Of a stretch of 52,796 bases of DNA, positions 42,768 to 51,991 are shown piece by piece. Under the pieces are notes generated by a model. The model was given only the letters and a program-made list of their open reading frames with translations, was not told the DNA's origin and did not search any database. Every line of letters begins with the position of its first letter. Position 1 is the stretch's first letter. The translations under genes and the position numbers were made by a program. This stretch comes from an uncultured Muribaculaceae bacterium (GTDB taxonomy: Bacteria > Bacteroidota > Bacteroidia > Bacteroidales > Muribaculaceae), in contig CAJTZQ010000018.1 of the NCBI GenBank assembly GCA_910583795.1, positions 1-52,796 of the forward strand. Direction: 5' to 3'.

Positions 42768-45197
42768 TTATTTTACGTCGATAGAGATTGTTGCCGGTTT
42801 CACACCCTTTGCGGTAGCTGTGAAATTCAATTTGCCTCCCTCTTTCGAACTTCTGACAATAGCGGTGGCGGCTCCGCTGAAAAGGTCCATTTCCGGTTTC
42901 TGGAAGCTGCGCAGTGATGTCGGGTCGCCATTGGCTGTGGCTTCAAACGATCCGGCTCCCTTTACGGAAAATTTTACAGTCCTGCTGTCGGTCGGCACTA
43001 TATTGCCGTCTTTGTCCGCAACCTGCACCGTGATGTAAGCAAGATCATCGCCGTTAGCATCAAGGGTCTTGCGGTTGGTTGTCAATACAAGATGGTGAGA
43101 TTTCCCTGCCGTGCGTATGGATTTTTCAGCGGCGGGGTTTCCTTTTTCATCGTATGCCACCACTTTCACTTCTCCCGGTTCATACACGGTCTCATTCCAC
43201 ATAAGTCTTGTGCGTGTCTGAAGTGTGGAATCGTTTTTCTCTCTAATCCCCTGGCTCTTTCCATTTATGAAAAGTTCTGCCTTGGGATAAGAGGTATAGA
43301 CGAACACAGGGGTTACTTCTCCCTCTCTGCCAGCCCAGTTCCAATGGGGAAGGATGTGGAGGGTGGAGTCGTTTTTATTCCACTGCGACCTGTATAGATA
43401 ATATCTGTCTTTTGGAAGCGAGGCGAGGTCTACAATTCCGAACACTGAGCTGTGGCTTGGCCATGCGTTTGTGTCGTAGGGCGATGGTTCACCGAGGTAA
43501 TCGAATCCAGTCCAGACAAACTGTCCGAGCACCCATGGCTTCTCATCCATGAAGAAGTCGATGTCGGGAGTGTTCGACCAGTCGCAGGTTTCATTGTCGT
43601 AGCTTGACGACTGATTGTCGGGATGCATCACAGTGTTGTGTTCTTTGTCAAAAGACACCGGGAAATGATAGACTCCTCTTGAAGACACGGTTGAGGCGGT
43701 TTCGGAGCCGAGAATCAATTTCTGTGGCAGCTTTGCGTATGCCTCCTCATATCTCTGAGGTTTATAGTTGAATCCGGGTATGTCGAGTGCCGCGGCAAAA
43801 CCGTTGTCAAGTACGGCTCCGATTTGGTCCATGCCGCAAGTCACAGGACGTGTCGGGTCAAGTGATTTCACAAGGTTCTGTAGCATTGTGAGTTCCGACA
43901 TTCCGTCCGGTCCCCACTGGCTTGGCACTTCGTTCCCGATAGACCACATCACAACAGACGGATTGTTGCGGTAATGCTTCACCATATTGGTGATGTCGCG
44001 CTCGGCCCATTCGTTGAAGAAGGCGCCATAACCGTTAGGCGATTTAGGACGGAACCCCCAGTCGTCAAACGGTTCCACCATAAGCATCATGCCGAGTTCG
44101 TCGCAAAGTTCTACAAGTTCAGGTGCCGGCATGTTGTGGGCGGTACGGATGGCGTTCGCTCCCATATCTTTCATGATCTCCACCTGATGACGCAGTGCCG
44201 ATTTGTTGACAGCCGCACCGAGGGGGCCTAAGTCATGATGATTGCAAACTCCCTGGAATTTCGTGGGCTTCCCGTTTAAAAAGAATCCTTTTTCTGGGAT
44301 ATATTCAAGTTTGCGGATACCGAACTTGGTGTCGTAAGCATCCACCTCCTTGCCGCCGACAATCAGTTTGGTCTTGGCAGTGTAAAGGGCAGGGGATTCA
44401 GTGTTCCATAGCTCCGGCTTCCCCACGAGAAAATTCTGCACGAAATTCTGTCCATGGCTCACGTATTGAGATTTGTTTGAAGCCACGATTTTGCCGTCGG
44501 GAGAAACAATATCGGTGACTACATCGACCTTTTCCCCCTTTTTTGCTCCGGCTATTTCCATTTCCAATCTTACTGAAGCCTCATCTTTGGAAACATCCGG
44601 GGTTGTTATATAAGTTCCCCATGTAGGTATGTGAACCCTGTCTGTGTTGACCACGTGTACATTTCTGTAAAGACCTGCTCCGGGATACCAACGTGAGGCA
44701 CGTTCAAAGTTCTCGAGTTCGACAACCATATCATTATTGCCGGGCTTCACGGCATCCGTTACGTCTGCGTAGAAGGAATCATATCCGTATGGCCAGTATG
44801 CCACCTCCTTGCCGTTGACTTTCACATGGGCGTTGCTCATGGCGCCGTCAAAAACAAGAGTGATGTTGCGGTCTGTTGTGTCTGGAACTTCAAAAGTGGT
44901 CTTATACGTTCCTTTGCCGATAAAGGGGAGTCCTCCTGTGCGTCCGGTTTTAAGAGTCTCTTCAGTCTCCCCGTTCTGTTCCACAGCAACTTTCTGAAGG
45001 TCGTTAACGATATCAAACGGTCCGTAGATCGCCCAGTCGTGGGGCACTCTCACTTGCTGCCATTTGGTGGATGCGTCCGGTCTACCCTTGGTAAATTCCC
45101 ATCCTTCATTCAGGGTAGTGACTTGTCTGTCGGCAAAAACATTGAAAGTCATGCCTCCCGAAAGAGCCATGAGAAATAAAAGTGAATTTTTGGTCAT
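42768..45197 (-). CDS. GH2 family beta-galactosidase/glycosidase, secreted
   Basis: From the ATG at 45197 (MTKNSLLFLMALSGGMTF) the protein is 809 residues with a signal peptide of about 22 residues, then the GH2 sugar-binding domain, immunoglobulin-like domain, barrel domain and C-terminal DUF4982-type and Ig-like domains. The acid/base is Glu423 in WSIGNEVPS and the nucleophile Glu499 in LILGSETAS. The substrate is probably a beta-linked galactoside or glucuronide on host or plant glycans. No SusC/SusD pair is adjacent. Another in-frame ATG sits nine bases upstream. Confidence 0.92.
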   Translation of the reverse strand: MTKNSLLFLMALSGGMTFNVFADRQVTTLNEGWEFTKGRPDASTKWQQVRVPHDWAIYGPFDIVNDLQKVAVEQNGETEETLKTGRTGGLPFIGKGTYKTTFEVPDTTDRNITLVFDGAMSNAHVKVNGKEVAYWPYGYDSFYADVTDAVKPGNNDMVVELENFERASRWYPGAGLYRNVHVVNTDRVHIPTWGTYITTPDVSKDEASVRLEMEIAGAKKGEKVDVVTDIVSPDGKIVASNKSQYVSHGQNFVQNFLVGKPELWNTESPALYTAKTKLIVGGKEVDAYDTKFGIRKLEYIPEKGFFLNGKPTKFQGVCNHHDLGPLGAAVNKSALRHQVEIMKDMGANAIRTAHNMPAPELVELCDELGMMLMVEPFDDWGFRPKSPNGYGAFFNEWAERDITNMVKHYRNNPSVVMWSIGNEVPSQWGPDGMSELTMLQNLVKSLDPTRPVTCGMDQIGAVLDNGFAAALDIPGFNYKPQRYEEAYAKLPQKLILGSETASTVSSRGVYHFPVSFDKEHNTVMHPDNQSSSYDNETCDWSNTPDIDFFMDEKPWVLGQFVWTGFDYLGEPSPYDTNAWPSHSSVFGIVDLASLPKDRYYLYRSQWNKNDSTLHILPHWNWAGREGEVTPVFVYTSYPKAELFINGKSQGIREKNDSTLQTRTRLMWNETVYEPGEVKVVAYDEKGNPAAEKSIRTAGKSHHLVLTTNRKTLDANGDDLAYITVQVADKDGNIVPTDSRTVKFSVKGAGSFEATANGDPTSLRSFQKPEMDLFSGAATAIVRSSKEGGKLNFTATAKGVKPATISIDVK

Positions 45198-45326
45198 TAT
45201 TATCATTTGATTTAAAAATCGTTTTGGATCAATGGTCAATAATTCAGATTTTAAAATATGACCATTCTACAACATTAGGAGACCTAAGTTATTTGTGTAA
45301 ACTTTGGTATGTGGTCAGAGAGGGTT

Positions 45327-45377
45327 ACGTTATACATTTTTAGTGGCTTTTAGCCACTAATTACAAACATATAACGT
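45327..45377. promoter_or_regulatory. Nested dyad and candidate promoter upstream of the GH2 gene
   Basis: Two nested 8-bp stems: outer ACGTTATA (45327-45334) with TATAACGT (45370-45377), inner TTAGTGGC (45340-45347) with GCCACTAA (45353-45360). On the minus strand TATGTTTG (45364-45371), a -7 box candidate, lies inside it, so the dyad would overlap the start of the GH2 transcript. The remaining spacer 45198-45438 shows no gene. Confidence 0.45.
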
Positions 45378-45438
45378 GTTTTGCACACAATTGTTTTAAC
45401 TTGTGAATGATGATTAGCAATCATTAAAAAATTTTGTG

Positions 45439-45489
45439 ATATTGAAAAAGCCTTAATGTTGCCGCAGCAACATTAAGGCTTTTCAATAT
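45439..45489 (-). terminator. Terminator of the outer-membrane barrel gene
   Basis: A 23-bp stem (45439-45462 with 45467-45489, one bulged A) and loop CGCA, 13 bases after the stop, followed on the minus strand by T-rich sequence. Confidence 0.85.
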
Positions 45490-45502
45490 GTTTAGAGCAA
45501 TA

Positions 45503-46132
45503 TCAGAACATGTAACCGATACCGAGGTGGAAGGTGGGAGTATGGTTGCCGTAATCCATGATTTTGATAAAGTCTGTGCCGAAATCGGCGCCGGCATAAA
45601 ATCTGTTGATCTGAAAACCAAGTCCGATATGCCAACCCGCCTGGAAGCGTTTCATGCCGATTTCATCATCAAAGAGGCTGATACTCTCGCTTTCGTGCTG
45701 ACCGTTGTATGACGCTTTTGCAGATAATTTTGCCAACGCATTTAATTTAAGATTGAATCCGGCGAAAGGGATAAATGCCACGTTTGAATTTTCTCCGAAT
45801 ACCAGTTTGTAAGATATGTCGAGTGGCACACTGAAACTCATTGTAGTCAGGCTGCCGGACATATCAAGCCCTGATTCTGATGCACTCTCTGATTTAAATC
45901 CCATATCCATTTTCAGACCGGTCTGAAAGAAGAGGGGAGTGTTTTTACTCATGGCGAAACCATGGACATAACCAATTTCAAAACCGTTTACGCCATCACC
46001 TCCAAAATCTCGGTACTGATACATCAGACTTATTCTGTTATAGTCAGCATTCGGCTCAATGGAAGTCTGAGCGTTTACCGTCTGGCATGATATAATGATA
46101 ATCATAGCCAAAACAAGGAAGATTCGTTTCAT
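45503..46132 (-). CDS. Outer-membrane beta-barrel protein (porin-family)
   Basis: The 209-residue product has a signal peptide (MKRIFLVLAMIIIISCQTVNA) and alternating strand pattern throughout, ending in an aromatic residue (FHLGIGYMF), the sorting signal for outer-membrane barrels. Eight or so strands are expected. It resembles the small barrels annotated as PorT/OmpW-like or outer membrane beta-barrel proteins; function is unknown. The signal contains a Cys (IISCQTV), but lipidation would remove only the leader and is considered less likely. Confidence 0.8.
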   Translation of the reverse strand: MKRIFLVLAMIIIISCQTVNAQTSIEPNADYNRISLMYQYRDFGGDGVNGFEIGYVHGFAMSKNTPLFFQTGLKMDMGFKSESASESGLDMSGSLTTMSFSVPLDISYKLVFGENSNVAFIPFAGFNLKLNALAKLSAKASYNGQHESESISLFDDEIGMKRFQAGWHIGLGFQINRFYAGADFGTDFIKIMDYGNHTPTFHLGIGYMF

Positions 46133-46256
46133 AGCAATAATGATTTAGTTAGAAATAGGGTTATAACTTCTTTGTGCCACTAAATTACATCTATTTTGTG
46201 TATAATCCAATTATTTTTGGATAAAAGTGTCTTGATAAATGAAAATAATAAAATAG

Positions 46257-46286
46257 CCGGGTATTTCCTTATTAAGAAACACCCGG
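46257..46286 (-). terminator. Terminator of the M13 peptidase gene
   Basis: Hairpin CCGGGT/ACCCGG extended by TTTC/GAAA with one mismatch, about 85 bases after the stop on the minus strand and followed there by AT-rich sequence. Confidence 0.6.
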
Positions 46287-46370
46287 ATATGAAGTCCTGT
46301 TAATGTCGTTTGGTTCAAGTCTACTGATTATCGTGTTGTTTGATTACCACACGATTGCTACGGTGTCTGA

Positions 46371-48410
46371 TTACCAGATTATGATGCGCTCGGAGGCGGG
46401 GAGATACATCGGGTCGCCTTCTTTGATATCGAATGCTTTGAAGAACGGTTCGATATTTTTGAGGGAAACGTTTACACGGTTTTTACCCAGAGAGTGAACG
46501 TCGCCTGATGTGAGCGAACGGATCTCCTCGTCGCGGATGTTGTTTGCCCAAAGGTTGGCGAAATTGAGATAGAATGCCTGAAGAGGTGAGAACCCGTCGA
46601 TCTTGGCTTTCTCAGATTCAATATCCACACCTTTTTTCTTTTGCGAATCAAGGAAAGCAGTCATGGCTATACGGAGACCGCCCTGGTCGGCAATGTTTTC
46701 ACCGAGTGTATATTCGCCGTTAGCATGGAGTCCGGGGAGCACTTCAACTGCGGCATATTGATCCACAAGACCCTTGGTGAGTTTTTTGAACGCTTCTGCA
46801 TCTTCCGGAGCCCACCAGTTTGCCATGTTTCCTTCAGAGTCAAACTGGCAACCCTGGTCATCAAATCCGTGAGTCAATTCATGACCGATCACCACGCCGA
46901 TACCGCCATAGTTTTCTGCATCACTTGATTCGGGATCATAGAATGGAGCCTGGAGAATACCTGCGGGGAATACAATCTCGTTGTTGAGAGGGTTGTAGTA
47001 TGCGTTGATGGTCTGAGGAGTCATTCCCCATTCAGTACGGTCTACAGGTTTACCCCATTTGTCGAGCGTTTCTTTCATTTGCCACATGTTGGCGTTGTGA
47101 ACATTCTCCCAATAGGAGAGCGAAGGATCGATTTCAAGAGATGAATAGTCTTTCCATTTGTCGGGATAGCCGATTTTGACAGTGATGGAATTGAGTTTCT
47201 TCATTGCCTGCACCTTGGTGTCATCGCTCATCCAGGGGAGATGGATGATGTGCTTACCGAGAGCGTTGCGGAGATTCTCAACAAGTCCGATCATATAGTC
47301 TTTTGAACTCTGTGGAAAATATTCTTCCACATAAAGTTCGCCGATTGCTTCACCGAGATAACCTTCAGTGACTCCAAGTGCACGTTTCCAACGTGGTTGC
47401 TGCTCCTGAACTCCACTCATCACTTTGTTGAATTCGAATGCAGCATCGCTGAAGTTGTCGCTAAGGAAAGGAGCGGCACCTCTCACGTATTGCCAGAGGT
47501 AATAGTCTTTCTTTTCACGGTCAGTGAGAGATTTGAAAAGATTGTCAGCCTGCTTGACGGTGTTGATCTCGGTTACGATAACCTGATCAGGAGTCTGGAT
47601 ACCCATAGTCTCGATAAAGAAACGGTCCCAAGGGAGATTGGGGTACATCTCTTTCAGCTGAGCGATGGAACGAGGATTGTACATTGCCGGAATGTTGCGG
47701 CTTTCTTCACGTGTCCAAGTAGAGTCGGCAAGAAGAGTCTCGATTTTCATCACGTTCTTTACGATACGTTTCGCGTCTTTCTTGCTATAGCCGGCATTTA
47801 TCATCTGGCGCTCCACCAATTTCTGATAAGCGTCTCTTACGTCTTTATTTCTCTTGTCGTTTTTGAGATAATAGTCGCGGTCGCCGAGAGAAAGTCCGCC
47901 TCCGCTGACATACATTGCATACTCCTTACTGTTGGCAAGATTTTCCATCGGGCCGGCTCCGAAGAGGGGAGAACCATAGTTCTTGTGCATCCAGAGGAAC
48001 AGGTCTGTCATCCCTTCAGGAGTGGTGTTTTCAATTTTAGCGAGATCTGCCTTGATCGGTTCTGCGCCGAGTTGATTTCTGCGTACTGAATCCATTGCCG
48101 CTTCATAGAGAGCTGCAATCTTGTAAGCATTTGTTCCTTTCTGAGGGTTGGTCTTGGAAAGGTTGGTCACGATTCTCTTGATACGGTTGTTGCTTGAATC
48201 ATTAAGAATGTTGAACTGACCGTATCGGGCGTATTCAGCGGTAAGCGGATGATCTTCCATCCATCCTTTATTTACGTGCTGATAGAAATCTTTGGATGCC
48301 GGTGTGTTCGGGTCGATACTTTTTGGATCGAGGCTCTTCAGATGTTCAGCTCCGGCTGCAAACGGGGCTGCAGCCATTGCAAGAACGAGAGCGTAATTTA
48401 AAAGTCTCAT
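46371..48410 (-). CDS. M13-family zinc metallopeptidase (neprilysin/PepO-like)
   Basis: The 679-residue protein has a signal peptide (MRLLNYALVLAMAAAPFAAGA), a peptidase M13 N-terminal domain, and the zinc site VIGHELTHGFDDQG (His510, Glu511, His514) with third ligand Glu571 in GENIADQGG; NAYYNPLNNEIVFPAGIL is the substrate-binding signature. M13 enzymes cleave short peptides, here in the periplasm or outside the cell. It ends RIIIW. The 3' end is followed by partial repeats of its last codons and stop. Confidence 0.94.
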   Translation of the reverse strand: MRLLNYALVLAMAAAPFAAGAEHLKSLDPKSIDPNTPASKDFYQHVNKGWMEDHPLTAEYARYGQFNILNDSSNNRIKRIVTNLSKTNPQKGTNAYKIAALYEAAMDSVRRNQLGAEPIKADLAKIENTTPEGMTDLFLWMHKNYGSPLFGAGPMENLANSKEYAMYVSGGGLSLGDRDYYLKNDKRNKDVRDAYQKLVERQMINAGYSKKDAKRIVKNVMKIETLLADSTWTREESRNIPAMYNPRSIAQLKEMYPNLPWDRFFIETMGIQTPDQVIVTEINTVKQADNLFKSLTDREKKDYYLWQYVRGAAPFLSDNFSDAAFEFNKVMSGVQEQQPRWKRALGVTEGYLGEAIGELYVEEYFPQSSKDYMIGLVENLRNALGKHIIHLPWMSDDTKVQAMKKLNSITVKIGYPDKWKDYSSLEIDPSLSYWENVHNANMWQMKETLDKWGKPVDRTEWGMTPQTINAYYNPLNNEIVFPAGILQAPFYDPESSDAENYGGIGVVIGHELTHGFDDQGCQFDSEGNMANWWAPEDAEAFKKLTKGLVDQYAAVEVLPGLHANGEYTLGENIADQGGLRIAMTAFLDSQKKKGVDIESEKAKIDGFSPLQAFYLNFANLWANNIRDEEIRSLTSGDVHSLGKNRVNVSLKNIEPFFKAFDIKEGDPMYLPASERIIIW

Positions 48411-48450
48411 AATTAAAAATATTTTGATAATTGTGGTTTTAAGTTTGAAA

Positions 48451-49551
48451 TCAATTGTTAAAGTGCATGCTTTCGCGGATCGTGGATGATTTGATCTCTG
48501 TCTCCGCCCATTCTGATTCTGAATTCGAACGCAGTGTTATTCCGCCTCCTATAAAGATACAGTATTTTAACTCTTCTACAAGACAGCATCTCAAATTTAC
48601 ATAGAATGAAAAATCTGAGGGAGATCGATATGGTCCGCAGAATCCTCCATAATAACCTCTGTCAAAATTCTCAGTCTTCCGGATCACTTTTAGGGCAATG
48701 TCGCGTGGAAGTCCGCAAAGAGCCGGGGTGGGGGATAGATCGCGAAGAAGTGACGTTAACGCCTCAGCAGTCAGGGGGTGTTGAGGAATCCCGCTTATAG
48801 GTGTGCAAAGATGTTCCACTTTGCCTGCTTGTCTTGAATAAGTGTCGTCGATCTGTGGCGGAATATTATGGTAAGAGAAAGTCTCGGCAATAAATTTGGT
48901 CACAATATTTTGCTCTTCCACATTCTTGATATCCCAATCTCCTGAAGAGTTTGCCGCCCGCGTGCCAGCCAGAGCCATGGTCACCAATTTATTCTGATGT
49001 GATTCAAGCAGTAATTCGGGAGAAGCCCCGATCCAACATCCTGTCTGAGGAGTGGAGAAGCAGAATACAAAAGCGTCGGGATGTCTTTTTGAAAGTTCTG
49101 AAAAGGTGGAAGCCACATCTACATTCCTGTTCTCGATACAGACTCGAGCCGCTATTATCTTCCCGGATCCGATATCAGCCAATACCTCCTTGATTTCCCG
49201 TATTTCAGACGCATGTTCCTGAGGTGTAGTGGAATATCTTGGACAATGATAGCTGTTGGATATTTGGGATAAAAATGGTTTGACCGGTTTATAGGGTATT
49301 GTGAGATATGGAGCGTCGGGCATGAACGGGGCGATTACAAACCCCGGCACTCCGATACCCTCGACTACGCCTTCAGACGAGCCATAAGTGATCATCATAT
49401 CGCCGGGTCTTCTATAGGCATAGAATGAGAGGCGCGATTCAATGGCTCCCCTTATTTCTTCTCCAAGACTTATTTCAGCGGAAGGGTCGGAAAAAAATAT
49501 CATTGGTCCGTTGGTAGCCCGTCTTGTATCTTTATCAAATCGGATTCCCAT
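48451..49551 (-). CDS. menF: Isochorismate synthase
   Basis: The chorismate-binding enzyme converts chorismate to isochorismate, first step of menaquinone synthesis. The 366-residue protein has GASPELLLE, MALAGTRAANSSGD, LCTPISG and the C-terminal LCGLPRDIALKVIRKTE and YYGGFCGP signatures. No other men gene lies next to it in the window. It is 46 bases behind rimO and might be read from the same ftsY-rimO transcript. Confidence 0.88.
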   Translation of the reverse strand: MGIRFDKDTRRATNGPMIFFSDPSAEISLGEEIRGAIESRLSFYAYRRPGDMMITYGSSEGVVEGIGVPGFVIAPFMPDAPYLTIPYKPVKPFLSQISNSYHCPRYSTTPQEHASEIREIKEVLADIGSGKIIAARVCIENRNVDVASTFSELSKRHPDAFVFCFSTPQTGCWIGASPELLLESHQNKLVTMALAGTRAANSSGDWDIKNVEEQNIVTKFIAETFSYHNIPPQIDDTYSRQAGKVEHLCTPISGIPQHPLTAEALTSLLRDLSPTPALCGLPRDIALKVIRKTENFDRGYYGGFCGPYRSPSDFSFYVNLRCCLVEELKYCIFIGGGITLRSNSESEWAETEIKSSTIRESMHFNN

Positions 49552-49597
49552 ATTTTATAATTATATGAAGCGCAGAGTGTGGATAATTAAGTCCGTT

Positions 49598-50905
49598 TTA
49601 GTCAACAATTTCCCCTATCAGCTCGAATGGATAAGCTTCCGTGATCCGTACATTGACAAATTCACCGGGGATTAAAGAGTTGTCGTTTATTATAACCTCC
49701 GGATCTACTTCTGGGGAATCATATTGCGTGCGTCCGAAAGCCGAATCACCCTCTATGCGGTCGATAAGAACTTTTTGAACACTTCCAATCATAGCTTCGT
49801 TGAGTTCAAGGGATATATCTTCCTGCAGTCTCATTATTTTATCAAGACGCTTTTGCTTGATTCCCTCAGGAATCATATCTTCAAGGTTTTTTGCCGCGAA
49901 GGTGTCGTCTTCTTCACAATAAGCGAAAGCTCCCATCCTGTCAAATCTTTGTGTCTTGACGAAATCAACGAGTTCGTCAAACTCATTTTCCCCTTCGCCA
50001 GGGAAACCGGTCATAAGGGTGGTACGTATCCTGATTCCCGGCACCTGTTTCCTTATCTCTTCAAGCAGATTAAGGGTCTGCTTCTTATTTATGTGGCGGC
50101 GCATATTGTCCAATACCTTGTCGGATATATGCTGGAGAGCTATGTCAAGATATTTGCAGACATTGTCGTATTTCGCCATCACCGGAAGCAGATCCATCGG
50201 GAAATCGGATGGGTAGGCATAATGGAGCCTGATCCATTCCACCCCTTCGGTTTGCGCCATTCTTTCCACAAGTTCGGCGAGGGCATGCCTGCCGTAGAGG
50301 TCAGTGCCGTATGAAGAGAGGTCTTGGGCTATCACATTAAACTCTTTGACCCCTTCCTTCACGAGTTGGGAGGTCTCTTCAAGTATTTCTTCAATCGGAC
50401 GCGAAGTGTGTCTTCCTGTTATGATCGGTATGGCGCAGAAAGCACAGAACCTGTTGCATCCTTCAGAAATTTTCAGGTATGCGCTATGTGGAGGGGTGGT
50501 TAAGGTCCGTTCCCAGGATTTTGGTGTCTCTTTTTCAGCGGTACGGTCGGGGAGAGTCTGGATGAAGTTTTTCCAGTCGAATTTACCATACCACACGTCT
50601 ACTTCCGGCATTTCTTCCTTAAGCTCATCCATGTAGCGTTGCGACAGGCATCCCATCACAATTATTTTGTTTATCTTGCCTTCTTCTTTCAATTCGGAGA
50701 GATCAAGAATGGCGGATATTGATTCTTCTTTTGCATCGGCGATAAAACCGCAAGTGTTGACCACGACATATTCTCCGCAAACGTTGTCTGAGTCGTGGAC
50801 CACTTCATAACCTTTCGCCGCCAATTGACGAATGAGCCGCTCCGAATCTATAAGGTTCTTGGAGCAGCCCATTGAGATGATGTCTATCCTGTTTTTCTTA
50901 TACAT
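49598..50905 (-). CDS. rimO: Ribosomal protein S12 methylthiotransferase RimO
   Basis: RimO adds a methylthio group to an Asp of ribosomal protein S12. The 435-residue radical-SAM enzyme has the N-terminal UPF0004 domain with cluster ligands Cys14, Cys52 and Cys86, the radical-SAM CxxxCxxC motif GCNRFCAFC (Cys150, 154, 157), and a C-terminal TRAM domain (about 370-435). SMGCSKNLIDSE at the start is RimO-specific rather than MiaB. It follows ftsY by 9 bases. Confidence 0.95.
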   Translation of the reverse strand: MYKKNRIDIISMGCSKNLIDSERLIRQLAAKGYEVVHDSDNVCGEYVVVNTCGFIADAKEESISAILDLSELKEEGKINKIIVMGCLSQRYMDELKEEMPEVDVWYGKFDWKNFIQTLPDRTAEKETPKSWERTLTTPPHSAYLKISEGCNRFCAFCAIPIITGRHTSRPIEEILEETSQLVKEGVKEFNVIAQDLSSYGTDLYGRHALAELVERMAQTEGVEWIRLHYAYPSDFPMDLLPVMAKYDNVCKYLDIALQHISDKVLDNMRRHINKKQTLNLLEEIRKQVPGIRIRTTLMTGFPGEGENEFDELVDFVKTQRFDRMGAFAYCEEDDTFAAKNLEDMIPEGIKQKRLDKIMRLQEDISLELNEAMIGSVQKVLIDRIEGDSAFGRTQYDSPEVDPEVIINDNSLIPGEFVNVRITEAYPFELIGEIVD

Positions 50906-50914
50906 ACCAACGGT

Positions 50915-51883
50915 TTATTTTTCAGAAAGGAAGAGAGATCTGACAAACTCTTCCGGTCGGAAAATCTGAAGGTCGTCGATTCCTTCCCCTATTCCGATAT
51001 ATTTCACCGGGATCTTAAACTGGTCGCTTATTCCAATCACAACTCCACCTTTTGCCGTGCCGTCAAGTTTGGTGACGGCGAGAGCGTTTACTTCGGTGGC
51101 TGCAACAAATTGTCTTGCCTGTTCGAAAGCGTTTTGTCCGGTAGATCCGTCAAGCACAAGGAGGATCTCCTGCGGTGCATCGGGGACAACACGTTTCATC
51201 ACGTTTTTGATCTTGGTGAGCTCGTTCATCAAGCCTACTTTATTGTGAAGTCTGCCTGCAGTATCAATAATGACCACATCCGCGCCCTGAGCCTTAGCAG
51301 AAGAGAGTGTGTCGAATGCCACGGCGGCTGGATCGCTTCCCATTTTTTGTTTCACCACGGGTACGCCTACGCGTTCACCCCAGATGTCGAGCTGCTCGAT
51401 TGCCGCCGCACGGAATGTATCGGCTGCTCCAAACACCACCTTGTTGCCAGCTTTTTTATATTGAGCGGCAAGTTTCCCGATTGTGGTTGTCTTTCCCACG
51501 CCGTTTACTCCTACAACCATTATCACGTATGGCTCACCGGTTTTTTTGACTTCAAAATCATCAAGCTGCTCGCCCTCATTATCCGGGCGCGCCAACATGT
51601 CGGTGATTTCTTCACAAAGAAGATTGTTGAGTTCGTCGGAATTGACATATTTGTCGCGAGCCACGCGTTCTTCGATTCTTTCAATGATTTTCAGCGTTGT
51701 GTCTACGCCCACGTCGCTTGTGATGAATGCCTCCTCCAGGTTGTCGAGCACTTCATCGTCTACTTTACTTTTGCCGGCAACGGCACGGGTTATCTTGCTC
51801 CACACGCCTTCTTTAGTTTTCTGAAGACCGGTGTCAAGTTTTTCTTTTTTTTCTTTAGAGAACAAGTTTTTAAAGAATCCCAT
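50915..51883 (-). CDS. ftsY: Signal recognition particle receptor FtsY
   Basis: FtsY is the membrane-associated GTPase that docks SRP-ribosome complexes at the translocon. The 322-residue protein lacks the long acidic A domain of E. coli FtsY and starts with MGFFKNLFSKEKKEK, an amphipathic membrane-targeting helix. The NG domain has GVNGVGKTTTIGKLA (P-loop), DTFRAAAIEQL, DTAGR and TKLDGTAKGG. It leads the ftsY-rimO unit, with a MITE-like repeat just upstream. Confidence 0.97.
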   Translation of the reverse strand: MGFFKNLFSKEKKEKLDTGLQKTKEGVWSKITRAVAGKSKVDDEVLDNLEEAFITSDVGVDTTLKIIERIEERVARDKYVNSDELNNLLCEEITDMLARPDNEGEQLDDFEVKKTGEPYVIMVVGVNGVGKTTTIGKLAAQYKKAGNKVVFGAADTFRAAAIEQLDIWGERVGVPVVKQKMGSDPAAVAFDTLSSAKAQGADVVIIDTAGRLHNKVGLMNELTKIKNVMKRVVPDAPQEILLVLDGSTGQNAFEQARQFVAATEVNALAVTKLDGTAKGGVVIGISDQFKIPVKYIGIGEGIDDLQIFRPEEFVRSLFLSEK

Positions 51884-51912
51884 ATATCTGTCAGTTTTGA
51901 TTCTGAATAGTA

Positions 51913-51991
51913 GAAGTTATTTAAAAATTTTTACGGAGATTGATTTTCTTATTGCTTTTTACCTTAAAAAGAAAAAAGTTTAAACAACTTC
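51913..51991. repeat. MITE-like inverted-repeat element upstream of ftsY
   Basis: 20-base ends, 51913-51932 and 51972-51991, are inverted copies with a few mismatches; both begin GAAGTT and contain TTTAAA. The core is AT-rich and encodes nothing. The ends resemble those of the element at 9631-9740 (shared GAA..TGTTTAAA block). It lies 30 bases upstream of the ftsY start. Confidence 0.4.

Noticed and set aside
47397..48089. Plus-strand open frame of 230 codons opposite the M13 peptidase
   Set aside because: Fully antisense to a well-supported gene; composition typical of a shadow frame.
51110..51910. Long plus-strand open frame opposite ftsY (266 codons)
   Set aside because: It is antisense to a certain gene along its whole length, is Cys/His/Phe-rich in the way antisense frames are, and has no recognisable domain.
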